From the NCBI GenBank assembly GCA_036566745.1, contig DATCVR010000235.1:1-15415 (forward strand): a stretch of 15,415 bases of DNA, read 5' to 3'. The stretch is from DATCVR01 sp036566745 (GTDB taxonomy: Bacteria > Actinomycetota > Actinomycetes > Jiangellales > Jiangellaceae). The notes under the pieces were generated by a model that was not told the DNA's origin, ran no database searches, and saw nothing but the letters and a program-made list of their open reading frames with translations. Both the position numbers and the translations under genes were made by a program. This document shows, in pieces, positions 1 to 6,341 of this stretch. Within the stretch, counting starts at the first letter, position 1. Each line of letters begins with the position of its first letter.

Positions 1-239
1 AGCGGCCCTTCGAGCCGGTACTCGACGAGCACCGCCGCCATGCCGAGGGTGGCGAGCCGCTCGGCCTGGGGCAGGAACTGCCGCCAGGTCCCGCCGAGCC
101 ATCCGCCTCCGTGGTAGAACACGGCAGTCGGCGCCGGCTGACCGGGCGACACCCGCGGCTGACCGGGCGGCACCCGCGGCGGCACGACGTGCATGACGAG
201 AGTCCGGTCGCCCACCGACTTGTAGGGGATCTCACGCAC
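1..239 (-). CDS. alpha/beta hydrolase, N-terminal part (runs off window)
   Basis: Only the first 79 codons are present; the gene continues beyond base 1. The reading is VREIPYKSVGDRTL..., then a Pro-rich stretch, then FYHGGGW at residues 41-47 and a segment ending LVEYRLEG. HGGGW is the oxyanion-hole motif of the HSL-like/BD-FAE group of esterases; the nucleophile and rest of the triad lie outside the window. I chose GTG at 239 because TAA lies in frame four codons upstream. There is no clear Shine-Dalgarno, but a CATAAT box ends 8 nt before the GTG, so the message may be leaderless. Residues 22-35 are two copies of a 7-residue repeat (RVPPGQP, RVSPGQP). No signal peptide is visible. It lies divergent to the sulfatase, which suggests (inference) joint action on an esterified, sulfated substrate. 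The fold call is firm; the substrate is unknown. Confidence 0.8.
   Translation of the reverse strand, partial: MREIPYKSVGDRTLVMHVVPPRVPPGQPRVSPGQPAPTAVFYHGGGWLGGTWRQFLPQAERLATLGMAAVLVEYRLEGP
136..177. repeat. two tandem 21-bp units inside the hydrolase gene
   Basis: Two adjacent 21-bp units (136-156 and 157-177) differ at one base. The period is a multiple of three, so the repeat stays in frame and encodes RVPPGQP-RVSPGQP on the minus strand, just before the first core strand of the hydrolase. It is probably a slippage duplication in a surface linker. Confidence 0.8.
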
Positions 240-247
240 GAACGCCG

Positions 248-253
248 ATTATG
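248..253 (-). promoter_or_regulatory. candidate -10 box for the hydrolase (leaderless)
   Basis: The minus strand reads CATAAT, five of six matches to TATAAT. Eight bases separate it from the GTG at 239, so transcription would start at or next to the start codon. Leaderless messages are common in Actinobacteria. No convincing -35 was found, so this rests on the -10 and its spacing. Confidence 0.35.
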
Positions 254-270
254 CGCGACACCGGCTGCGC

Positions 271-297
271 GGCCGACGGCCCAGCCAGCCGTCGGCC
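271..297. promoter_or_regulatory. 10-bp perfect inverted repeat before the sulfatase RBS
   Basis: GGCCGACGGC at 271-280 and GCCGTCGGCC at 288-297 are perfect inverted copies separated by 7 bases. The right arm ends one base before the GGGAG (299-303) of the sulfatase. It may be an operator between the divergent genes, or an mRNA hairpin controlling access to the ribosome site. No regulator gene is adjacent. Confidence 0.5.
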
Positions 298-310
298 CGG
301 GAGAAGGAGC

Positions 311-1585
311 ATGATGACCGATCCGGCACCCGCGCGGACCAGGCCTAACGTCGTCCTCGTCGTGATGGACGACCTCGGCTACGGCGACTTCGGCTGCATG
401 GGGAACCCGCTGCTGAACACGCCGCGGGTCGACGCCGTCGCGGCCGGCGGGATCACGATGCGGCACATGTACGCGGCATCGGCGGTGTGCACGCCGTCCC
501 GTGCCGCCCTGCTGACCGGGCGGCTGCCGCAACGGGTCGGGCTCCCTCGGGTGCTGTCCCCGCGCGACGGCACCGGCCTGTCGGCGTGGGAGTACACGGT
601 GCCGGAAATGCTCCGCGACGCCGGCTACCGCACCGGGATGTTCGGCAAGTGGCACCTCGGATGTCGCCCGGAGCACTTTCCGACGCGGCACGGTTTCGAC
701 GAGTACGCGGGACTGCTCTACAGCAATGACATGCACCCGGTCGAGATGTTCGAAGGCGAGTCGATCACCAGCACCGATGTCGACCAGGCCACACTCACCG
801 GCACCTACACCGACCAGGCGATCGACTTCATCCGAAGACACGCCGACGAGCCGTTCTTCGCCTACGTCGCGCACACGATGCCGCACATCCCGCTGCACGT
901 CGACGAGGCATTCGCCGGCCGCTCGGCGGCCGGCAGGTACGGCGATGTCGTCGAGTGTCTCGATCACCACATCGGGCGACTGATCGACGTCCTGACCGAG
1001 CTCGGACTCGCAGACGACACGCTGGTCATGATCACCAGCGACAACGGTCCGTGGTTCGAGGGCAGCACCGGCGGCCTACGCGGCAACAAATTGCACTCCT
1101 ACGACGGCGGGATCCGCGTACCGTTCATCGCGCAGTGGCCGGGCCGGATACCCGCGGGGTCCAGGTCCGACGATCCGGCTTCGCTGACCGACCTGCTTCC
1201 CACCCTGGCCACGTTCGCCGGGGGCAGGGTGCCCCGGGACCGTCCCGTCGACGGCGTCGACATCTCCGGGGCGCTCACCGGAGGGTCGATGCCGGGTCGC
1301 GAGCCGTTGTATTTCTTCCACTGGTGGACTCTCAACGCGGTCCGCTCTGGACCGTGGAAACTGCACCTCGACCGCTTCCCTCGCGACCCGAACAGGGCCC
1401 ACGGCAGGGAACTCCCGCAGCTGTTCAACCTCGACCTGGACCCGGGCGAGACCTACGACCTCAAGGACCGTCATCCCGACATCCTCGAGCGGCTCAGCAC
1501 CAAAGCCGTCCGGTTCGCGGAAGAGATCCTTGCGCAGCAGTCCGAGGCCGAAGCCCGCGCCGCAGGGCGAATCACCACGTCGTAG
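311..1585 (+). CDS. arylsulfatase-family hydrolase (formylglycine-dependent)
   Basis: This is a 424-aa type I sulfatase that should hydrolyse sulfate esters, as in the arylsulfatase A / N-acetylgalactosamine-6-sulfatase group. VVMDDLGYGD at residues 18-27 supplies metal-binding aspartates. CTPSR at 60-64 is the Cys-type motif oxidised to formylglycine, so the cell needs a formylglycine-generating enzyme (not in this window). GKWHLG at 112-117, HTMPH at 188-192, SDNG at 243-246 and GNK at 258-260 are the other active-site blocks. The C-terminus has the usual LFNLDLDPGE...YDL block at 371-383. No signal peptide is seen, so it is probably cytosolic. ATG 311 is chosen for GGGAG at 299-303; ATG 314 is possible, and the further upstream ATG at 251 would encode an unrelated Arg-rich extension spanning the dyad. 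The exact substrate cannot be read from the sequence. Confidence 0.93.
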   Translation: MMTDPAPARTRPNVVLVVMDDLGYGDFGCMGNPLLNTPRVDAVAAGGITMRHMYAASAVCTPSRAALLTGRLPQRVGLPRVLSPRDGTGLSAWEYTVPEMLRDAGYRTGMFGKWHLGCRPEHFPTRHGFDEYAGLLYSNDMHPVEMFEGESITSTDVDQATLTGTYTDQAIDFIRRHADEPFFAYVAHTMPHIPLHVDEAFAGRSAAGRYGDVVECLDHHIGRLIDVLTELGLADDTLVMITSDNGPWFEGSTGGLRGNKLHSYDGGIRVPFIAQWPGRIPAGSRSDDPASLTDLLPTLATFAGGRVPRDRPVDGVDISGALTGGSMPGREPLYFFHWWTLNAVRSGPWKLHLDRFPRDPNRAHGRELPQLFNLDLDPGETYDLKDRHPDILERLSTKAVRFAEEILAQQSEAEARAAGRITTS

Positions 1586-1607
1586 CATCGCCGCAGGCCG
1601 AAGCCGG

Positions 1608-1635
1608 CCGACACCAGTCGACGGCGTCCTAGAAT
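1608..1635 (+). promoter_or_regulatory. sigma70-like promoter before the small ORFs
   Basis: CCGACA (1608-1613, four of six to TTGACA), a 16-bp spacer, then TAGAAT (1630-1635, five of six to TATAAT). The predicted start is around 1642, which coincides with an ATG. It follows the sulfatase stop by a few tens of bases and would drive the microprotein region. Confidence 0.5.
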
Positions 1636-1641
1636 CGTGAC

Positions 1642-1674
1642 ATGCACGCCACCCGCGACCGCCGGTCCGCGTGA
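1642..1674 (+). CDS. possible leaderless 10-codon upstream ORF
   Basis: ATG at 1642 lies 6 nt after the TAGAAT box and opens a 10-residue reading frame, MHATRDRRSA. Its TGA (1672-1674) overlaps the GTG of the 36-aa microprotein in a GTGA junction. The arrangement would suit a leaderless leader peptide coupled to the next ORF. There is no homology evidence for so short a peptide; the case is purely positional. Confidence 0.3.
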   Translation: MHATRDRRSA

Positions 1675-1781
1675 AGCAGCCCGCCCGGAGCCCGCGCGAC
1701 ACGACACTCGTCGTGACCCTCGTTGCGCTCGGACTGGGCTACGTGGCCGTGATCCTGGGCTGGCTGCTCTCCCTGGACTGA
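1671..1781 (+). CDS. 36-aa single-pass membrane microprotein
   Basis: The frame reads VKQPARSPRDTTLVV... and ends LLSLD. A basic 9-residue N-terminus precedes one hydrophobic helix at about residues 12-34, giving an N-in topology. In-frame TGA at 1638 leaves GTG 1671 as the only plausible start. No good Shine-Dalgarno precedes it, so expression probably depends on coupling to the overlapping 10-codon ORF. I do not recognise the family. It precedes another membrane protein gene by 68 nt on the same strand. The amphipathic organisation argues for a real gene, but chance cannot be excluded in GC-rich sequence. Confidence 0.45.
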   Translation: MKQPARSPRDTTLVVTLVALGLGYVAVILGWLLSLD

Positions 1782-1849
1782 TCGGCTGGCATTCGAACCC
1801 CCGACCGGCCAGGCTAGGCGGCAGCGACGAACGAGCGGAGAGCGCCGTC

Positions 1850-2416
1850 ATGACCACGCCACCCGGACAGCCGGTCGAACCGTATCCCCACGCCGGATCA
1901 CCCACCACGTCCACCACGCCCACCACCGCCGCATCCGGGCCGGCCGGCGTTCAGGATCCCCGCCGACGCCATCCGGGAGCGGGCACCAGCCTGGCGGCGA
2001 ACCTCGTCGGCGCGTTCGTGGGGCTGATCGGCGCGCTGGTCGGCGTCAGCCTGGTCATCGCCGGTTCGTCGCTGATCCACCGCAGGCTCATGACCTTCGG
2101 CACCGGCGTCGACGGCGGGGGCATCACCCTGCTGCTGATCGGCGTTCTGGTGCTCGGCGTCGTCATCGCGCTCGGGGCGTGGTCGCCGGCCGCGCCGATC
2201 TTCGGCGGCGTGCTCGTCAGCTTCGTGGGCATCGTGGGGCTGCTCTCGAACGACTTCATCGACAGCGTCTCCGACCTGCTGCCCTCACGCTCGGACGCGT
2301 CCTACCTCTACAGCTGGATCGGGCTCGGGGCGATGCTGACGCTCGGGCTCCTGTTGATCGCCGCGGGGGTGGGGTGCGCGCTGTCGCGCCGTCGCGCGCT
2401 GCCGCCCTCGGCCTGA
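1850..2416 (+). CDS. 188-aa four-helix membrane protein, unknown function
   Basis: ATG 1850 has GGAG at 1837-1840, 9 nt upstream; the frame stays open further upstream but without RBS or protein-like composition. The first 45 residues are Pro/Thr/Ser-rich and probably cytoplasmic and disordered (PPGQPVEPYPHAG, then a TTSTTPTTAAS run). Four hydrophobic segments follow, at about residues 47-72, 90-110, 112-132 and 155-180, and the protein ends in RRRALPPSA. The loop between helices 3 and 4 (NDFIDSVSDLLPSRSD) is acidic and polar. There is no catalytic motif and I do not recognise a named family. It converges on kdpE. Confidence 0.75.
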   Translation: MTTPPGQPVEPYPHAGSPTTSTTPTTAASGPAGVQDPRRRHPGAGTSLAANLVGAFVGLIGALVGVSLVIAGSSLIHRRLMTFGTGVDGGGITLLLIGVLVLGVVIALGAWSPAAPIFGGVLVSFVGIVGLLSNDFIDSVSDLLPSRSDASYLYSWIGLGAMLTLGLLLIAAGVGCALSRRRALPPSA

Positions 2417-2465
2417 TCGCTGGAACACAACAGCCGCCGAGGCGACCACGTTCCGCCGACGATCA
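2414..2465. terminator. possible bidirectional terminator between convergent genes
   Basis: TGATCG (2414-2419) pairs with CGATCA (2460-2465), and GGAAC (2422-2426) with GTTCC (2450-2454), giving a bulged nested stem that includes both stop codons. There is no T-run. The outer match may be trivial because both genes end TGATCG-like. Confidence 0.3.
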
Positions 2466-3170
2466 CGGCTCGAAGCGGTACCCCAGGCCCGGATCGGTGA
2501 CGATGTGGCGCGGGTGCGAGGGGTCCGGCTCGAGCTTGCGTCGCAGCTGCGCCGAATACACCCGCAGGTAGTTCGTCTCCGACCGGTACGCCGGGCCCCA
2601 CACCTCGCGGAGCAGCTGCTGCTGTGAGACCAGCCGGCCGCGGTTGCGCACCAACACCTCGAGCAGGTGCCACTCGGTGGGAGTGAGGCGGACGTCCACG
2701 CCGTCGCGGGCCACCTTCTTGCGGGCGAGATCGATCGTCAGCGCACCGGCCTCGACCACCGCATCGCCCGCGTCGTCGCCTGGTTCGGCGCGCCGCACGG
2801 CCGCACGCAGCCGGGCCAGCAGCTCGTCCATGCCGAACGGCTTGGTGACGTAGTCGTCGGCGCCGGCGTCGAGGGCTTCGACCTTGTCGTCGGAGTCCTG
2901 GCGGGCCGACAGCACGATGATCGGCACGGAGGTCCAGCCGCGGAGGCCCTGGATGACCTCGACCCCGTCGAGGTCGGGGAGCCCGAGGTCGAGCACGACG
3001 ACGTTGGGGTGCTTGCCGGCGGCCGCCTCGAGGGCGCCTCGGCCGTCGGACGCCGTGACGACCTCCCATCCGCGCGCCCGGAGGTTGATCGACAGCGCTC
3101 GGACCAGCGCGGGCTCGTCGTCGACGACCAGGACGCGATGCCCCGCCGGCAGCTCCTCGGCGCGGCTCAC
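2463..3170 (-). CDS. kdpE: KdpE, OmpR-family response regulator for K+ transport
   Basis: A 235-aa two-component regulator expected to be phosphorylated by KdpD and to activate kdpFABC when K+ is scarce. The receiver domain spans about residues 11-125: acidic pair D17/D18, phosphoacceptor D61 in VVVLDLGLPD, S88 in the IIVLSAR strand, and K110 in DDYVTKPF. A winged-helix DNA-binding domain follows at about 138-235, with LTPTEWHLLEVL, GRLVSQQQLL, YLRVYSAQLRRKLE and the terminal GLGYRFEP. GTG 3170 overlaps the kdpD TGA (GTGA) and has GGGGAG 7 nt upstream. It is the last gene of the kdp operon. The domain order matches canonical KdpE, and the genetic context makes the name secure. Confidence 0.96.
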   Translation of the reverse strand: MSRAEELPAGHRVLVVDDEPALVRALSINLRARGWEVVTASDGRGALEAAAGKHPNVVVLDLGLPDLDGVEVIQGLRGWTSVPIIVLSARQDSDDKVEALDAGADDYVTKPFGMDELLARLRAAVRRAEPGDDAGDAVVEAGALTIDLARKKVARDGVDVRLTPTEWHLLEVLVRNRGRLVSQQQLLREVWGPAYRSETNYLRVYSAQLRRKLEPDPSHPRHIVTDPGLGYRFEP

Positions 3171-5677
3171 GCGCGGTCTCCCCGTGCCGACGGCAATGTC
3201 AGGACCATCGTCAACCCGCCTCCCGGTGTGTCGTCGGCGCTCAGCGTGCCACCGACCGATTCGACGAAGCCGCGAGCCACCGCGAGCCCCAGCCCCACGC
3301 CGTTTCCCGCCGGGGCGTCGCCCAGCCGCTGGAACGGCTCGAAGATGCGGTCCCGGTCGTTGCCGCGGACGCCCGGGCCGCGGTCGACCACCCGCACCTC
3401 GATCTCGTGATCGGCTCGCAGCGCGGCGGCCGACACCACGACCGGCGACTCCTCCGGCGAGTACTTCACGGCGTTCTCGACGACGTTGGCGATCGCCCGC
3501 TCCAAGAGCCCCGCGTCGGTGCGGACGAAGGGCAGGGTCTCCGGGATCTCGAGGTCGACCCGGCCCGGCGGCACGCCCTCGAGCGCCCGCGGCACGACCT
3601 CGTCGAGGCCGACGTCGCGCAGCACCGGGCGCACCGTTCCGGTGTGGAGCCGGGACAGGTCGAGCAGGTTGTCGATGAGCCGTTCGAGGCGCTCGGCCGC
3701 GTCGCCGACCGTGGCGAGCAGCGCGGCTTCGTCGTCGGGGCTCCACTCGACATCGTCCTGCCGCAGGCTCGTGACGCCGGCCTTCAGCGAGGCCAGCGGC
3801 GTGCGCAGGTCGTGCGACACCGCGGCCAGCAGCGCGGTGCGAGTGGCGTCGCCCTCCTCCAGCCGCCGCGCCTCCTCGGCCCTCGCGCGCAGCCGATCCC
3901 GTTCGAGAGCGGCGGCCGTCTGGGCGGCGAAGGCCTCGAGGACACGACGGTCGCCCGCGTCGAGCACGGGTCCGCGCAGGGCCAACGCGATCGTCTCGGA
4001 CACCCCCACCTCGATGTCGGCCTCCTCCGGTGTCGCGCACGGGCGCCGGCCGGCCGAGGCGACCTGCCGCCAGGGACTGCGCTCGTCGTCGCGTTCGAGC
4101 AGGGTGACCGACTCCATGCCGAACGTCTCGCGCAGCCGGGTCAGGATCGCGGCCACCGTGTCCTCGCCCCGCAACACGCTGCCGGCCAGCCCGCTGAGCG
4201 TCTCGGCCTCGGTGCTGCTGCGCGCGGCCTGGATCGTCCGGCGCGCGGCGAGGTCGACGACGGAGGCCACGGCCACCGCCACCACGATGAACACGACCAG
4301 AGCCAGCGCGTTCTCGACGTCGGAGATCGTCAGGGTGTAGTACGGCGGCGTCAGCCAGTAGTTGAGCAGGAGGCTGCCGAGCACCGCCGCCGTGACCGCG
4401 GGTCGCAACCCACCGACCAGTGCCACCGCGACCGTGAAGGCCAGGAAGAGCATGAGGTCGGTGGGCAGTTCGTGGAAGTCGCGGAAGGCCACCAGAATGC
4501 CGGTGAGCAGCACGGATCCGCCGAGTGCGAGTGTCCATGCCACGAGCCGCCGCGACCGGCTCAGCACCTCCGACCGGCGTGGGAGGCTGCCCCGCCCGGC
4601 ATGCTCGTGCGAGACCACATGGACGTCGATCGGGCCCGACTCGAGCACGACCTTCGAGCCCACACCCTCGCGGAGCATCGCCTGCCAGCGTGGCCGGCGG
4701 CTCACGCCGACGACGATCAGCGCGGCGTTCACTCCGCGGGCGAACTCAAGAATGGCCTCGGCCGGATCGTCGCCGACGACGGTGTGGAATGTGCCGCCCA
4801 GGCTCTCGGCAAGGGCCCGCTGGCGTTCCAGGGCACCCGCGGGCGCGCCGGTGAGGCCGTCGCTGCGCGACACGTGCACGGCCAGGAGCTCGCCGCCCGC
4901 GCCACGCCCGGCGATCCGTGCTGCCCGGCGCAGCAGGGTGTCGCTCTCGGGGCCGCCGGTGAGGGCCACGACGACCCGCTCGCGAGCGTGCCACGGCTGG
5001 TCGATGCCGTGTTCGGCGCGATAGGCCTCGAGGGCGTCGTCGACCCGGTCGGCCAGCCAGAGCAGGGCGAGCTCGCGCAGCGCGGTGAGGTTGCCCACGC
5101 GGAAATAGTTGGCGAGGGCGGCGTCGACCTTCTCCGGAGCGTAGACGTTGCCGTGGGCGAGCCGCCGCCGCAGCGCCTCGGGCGACATGTCGACCAGCTC
5201 GATCTGGTCGGCCCGGCGGACGACGTCGTCGGGGATCGTCTCGCGCTGGGTGACACCGGTGATCGTCGCCACGACGTCGTTGAGTGACTCGAGGTGCTGG
5301 ATGTTGATGGTGGAGATCACGTCGATGCCCGCCGCGAGGAGCTCGTCGACGTCCTGCCAGCGCTTGGCATGGCGGGAGCCGGCCGGGACATTGGTGTGGG
5401 CGAGCTCGTCGACCAGTGCCACCTCGGGCTTGCGGGCGAGTACGGCGTCGAGGTCCATCTCGGTGAATCCTGCGCCCCGGTAGGTCACCTCGCGGCGGGG
5501 CACGACCTCCATGCCCTCGAGCAGCTCGGCGGTGTGCGGGCGGTCGTGGGTCTCGACGAAGCCGACCACGACGTCGGTGCCTCTCGACGCGCGGCGGCGC
5601 CCCTCCGACAGCATGTCGAAGGTCTTGCCCACGCCGGGCGCAGCGCCCAGGTACACCCGCAGCCGACCCCGCCCCAT
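3167..5677 (-). CDS. kdpD: KdpD, K+-responsive sensor histidine kinase
   Basis: An 836-aa membrane sensor kinase that phosphorylates KdpE. Order of domains: KdpD N-terminal domain (about 3-212) with Walker A GAAPGVGKT at 11-19 and the family signature DELAHTNVPGS-like (DELAHTNVPAGSRHAKRWQDV) around 90-110; a universal-stress-protein-like domain (about 233-356); four closely spaced transmembrane helices (about 378-475); a GAF-like region (about 495-590); HisKA with H622 in AAVSHDLRTPLAS; and HATPase with NVVENAVKY (731-739), DRGPGV (766-771) and GVGLGLAV (793-800). The start is ATG 5677, where similarity to the family begins; in-frame ATG at 5788 would overlap kdpC and adds no KdpD-like sequence. 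It follows kdpC after 70 nt and overlaps kdpE by 4 nt. Confidence 0.96.
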   Translation of the reverse strand: MGRGRLRVYLGAAPGVGKTFDMLSEGRRRASRGTDVVVGFVETHDRPHTAELLEGMEVVPRREVTYRGAGFTEMDLDAVLARKPEVALVDELAHTNVPAGSRHAKRWQDVDELLAAGIDVISTINIQHLESLNDVVATITGVTQRETIPDDVVRRADQIELVDMSPEALRRRLAHGNVYAPEKVDAALANYFRVGNLTALRELALLWLADRVDDALEAYRAEHGIDQPWHARERVVVALTGGPESDTLLRRAARIAGRGAGGELLAVHVSRSDGLTGAPAGALERQRALAESLGGTFHTVVGDDPAEAILEFARGVNAALIVVGVSRRPRWQAMLREGVGSKVVLESGPIDVHVVSHEHAGRGSLPRRSEVLSRSRRLVAWTLALGGSVLLTGILVAFRDFHELPTDLMLFLAFTVAVALVGGLRPAVTAAVLGSLLLNYWLTPPYYTLTISDVENALALVVFIVVAVAVASVVDLAARRTIQAARSSTEAETLSGLAGSVLRGEDTVAAILTRLRETFGMESVTLLERDDERSPWRQVASAGRRPCATPEEADIEVGVSETIALALRGPVLDAGDRRVLEAFAAQTAAALERDRLRARAEEARRLEEGDATRTALLAAVSHDLRTPLASLKAGVTSLRQDDVEWSPDDEAALLATVGDAAERLERLIDNLLDLSRLHTGTVRPVLRDVGLDEVVPRALEGVPPGRVDLEIPETLPFVRTDAGLLERAIANVVENAVKYSPEESPVVVSAAALRADHEIEVRVVDRGPGVRGNDRDRIFEPFQRLGDAPAGNGVGLGLAVARGFVESVGGTLSADDTPGGGLTMVLTLPSARGDRA

Positions 5678-5747
5678 GTCCCCAGCATCCCCTTCTCTCG
5701 GTTCACCTCGCCAGACGTCCGCCGGACACCCGCGTGGCGCGTCGCGC

Positions 5748-6341
5748 TCAGCCCAGCTCGTCCAACGCCAGGTTGAGCTCCAGGACATTCACCCGCTCGC
5801 CGCCGAGCACGCCGAGCGCCCGTTCCTGGGTGTGGTCTCGCACCAGGCCGCGGACCCCGGCGACGTCGAGCTGCCGTTCCCGCGCCACCCGCTCGACCTG
5901 CTGCTCGGCGTACCGCGGCGAGATGTGCGGGTCGAGCCCGCTGCCCGAGGCGGTGAGCGCGTCCGGCGCCACGTCGGCCGGGTCCACATCGTCCTCCTCG
6001 GCCACGGCCGCGCGCCGCTCCTCGACCAGCGCGAGCAGGTCCTCGCTCTCCGGGCCGAGGTTGGAGCCGCCGCTGGCCAGCGAGTCGTACCCGTCGCCGG
6101 CGTTGGACGGGCGCGAGTGGAACCACTCCGGTCCGTCGAAGCTCTGACCGAGCAGCGAGGAGCCGACCACCTCGCCGTCCCGCGACACCGTGGAGCCGTT
6201 CGCCTGATCGTCGAACAGCAGCTGGGACACCCCGGTGACGGCCAGCGGATAGCCCAGCCCCAGCACGACCGTGAGGACGAGGAGCACCCGCAGGCCGGCC
6301 AGACTCTGCCGGAACAGTGCACTGATGGACACGTGATTCAC
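5748..6341 (-). CDS. kdpC: KdpC, subunit C of the K+-transporting ATPase
   Basis: A 197-aa subunit that stabilises KdpFABC and assists ATP binding by KdpB. One N-terminal helix (about residues 17-38, GLRVLLVLTVVLGLGYPLAV) is followed by an extracytoplasmic soluble domain. Family signatures include GSSLLGQSF, the WFHSRPS segment, GGSNLGP, the SGLDPHIS segment, QVERVAR and RALGVLGGERVNVLELNLALDEL. GTG 6341 overlaps the kdpB TGA (GTGA). A second in-frame GTG at 6332 is an alternative start. Length is typical of the family. Confidence 0.95.
   Translation of the reverse strand: MNHVSISALFRQSLAGLRVLLVLTVVLGLGYPLAVTGVSQLLFDDQANGSTVSRDGEVVGSSLLGQSFDGPEWFHSRPSNAGDGYDSLASGGSNLGPESEDLLALVEERRAAVAEEDDVDPADVAPDALTASGSGLDPHISPRYAEQQVERVARERQLDVAGVRGLVRDHTQERALGVLGGERVNVLELNLALDELG

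Noticed and set aside
251..310. Upstream ATG for the sulfatase
   Set aside because: It would add 20 residues encoded by the inverted repeat, with no RBS; ATG 311 has GGGAG at proper spacing.
1788..1802. GGGTTCGAATGCC on the minus strand, resembling a tRNA T-loop
   Set aside because: The flanking five bases do not pair as a T-stem and no anticodon or acceptor arms are found around it, so there is no tRNA or tRNA-end attachment site.
3407..5287. 626-codon plus-strand open frame antisense to kdpD
   Set aside because: Composition is Arg/Gly/His-rich without domains, and the opposite strand encodes a complete KdpD; this is a GC-rich shadow.
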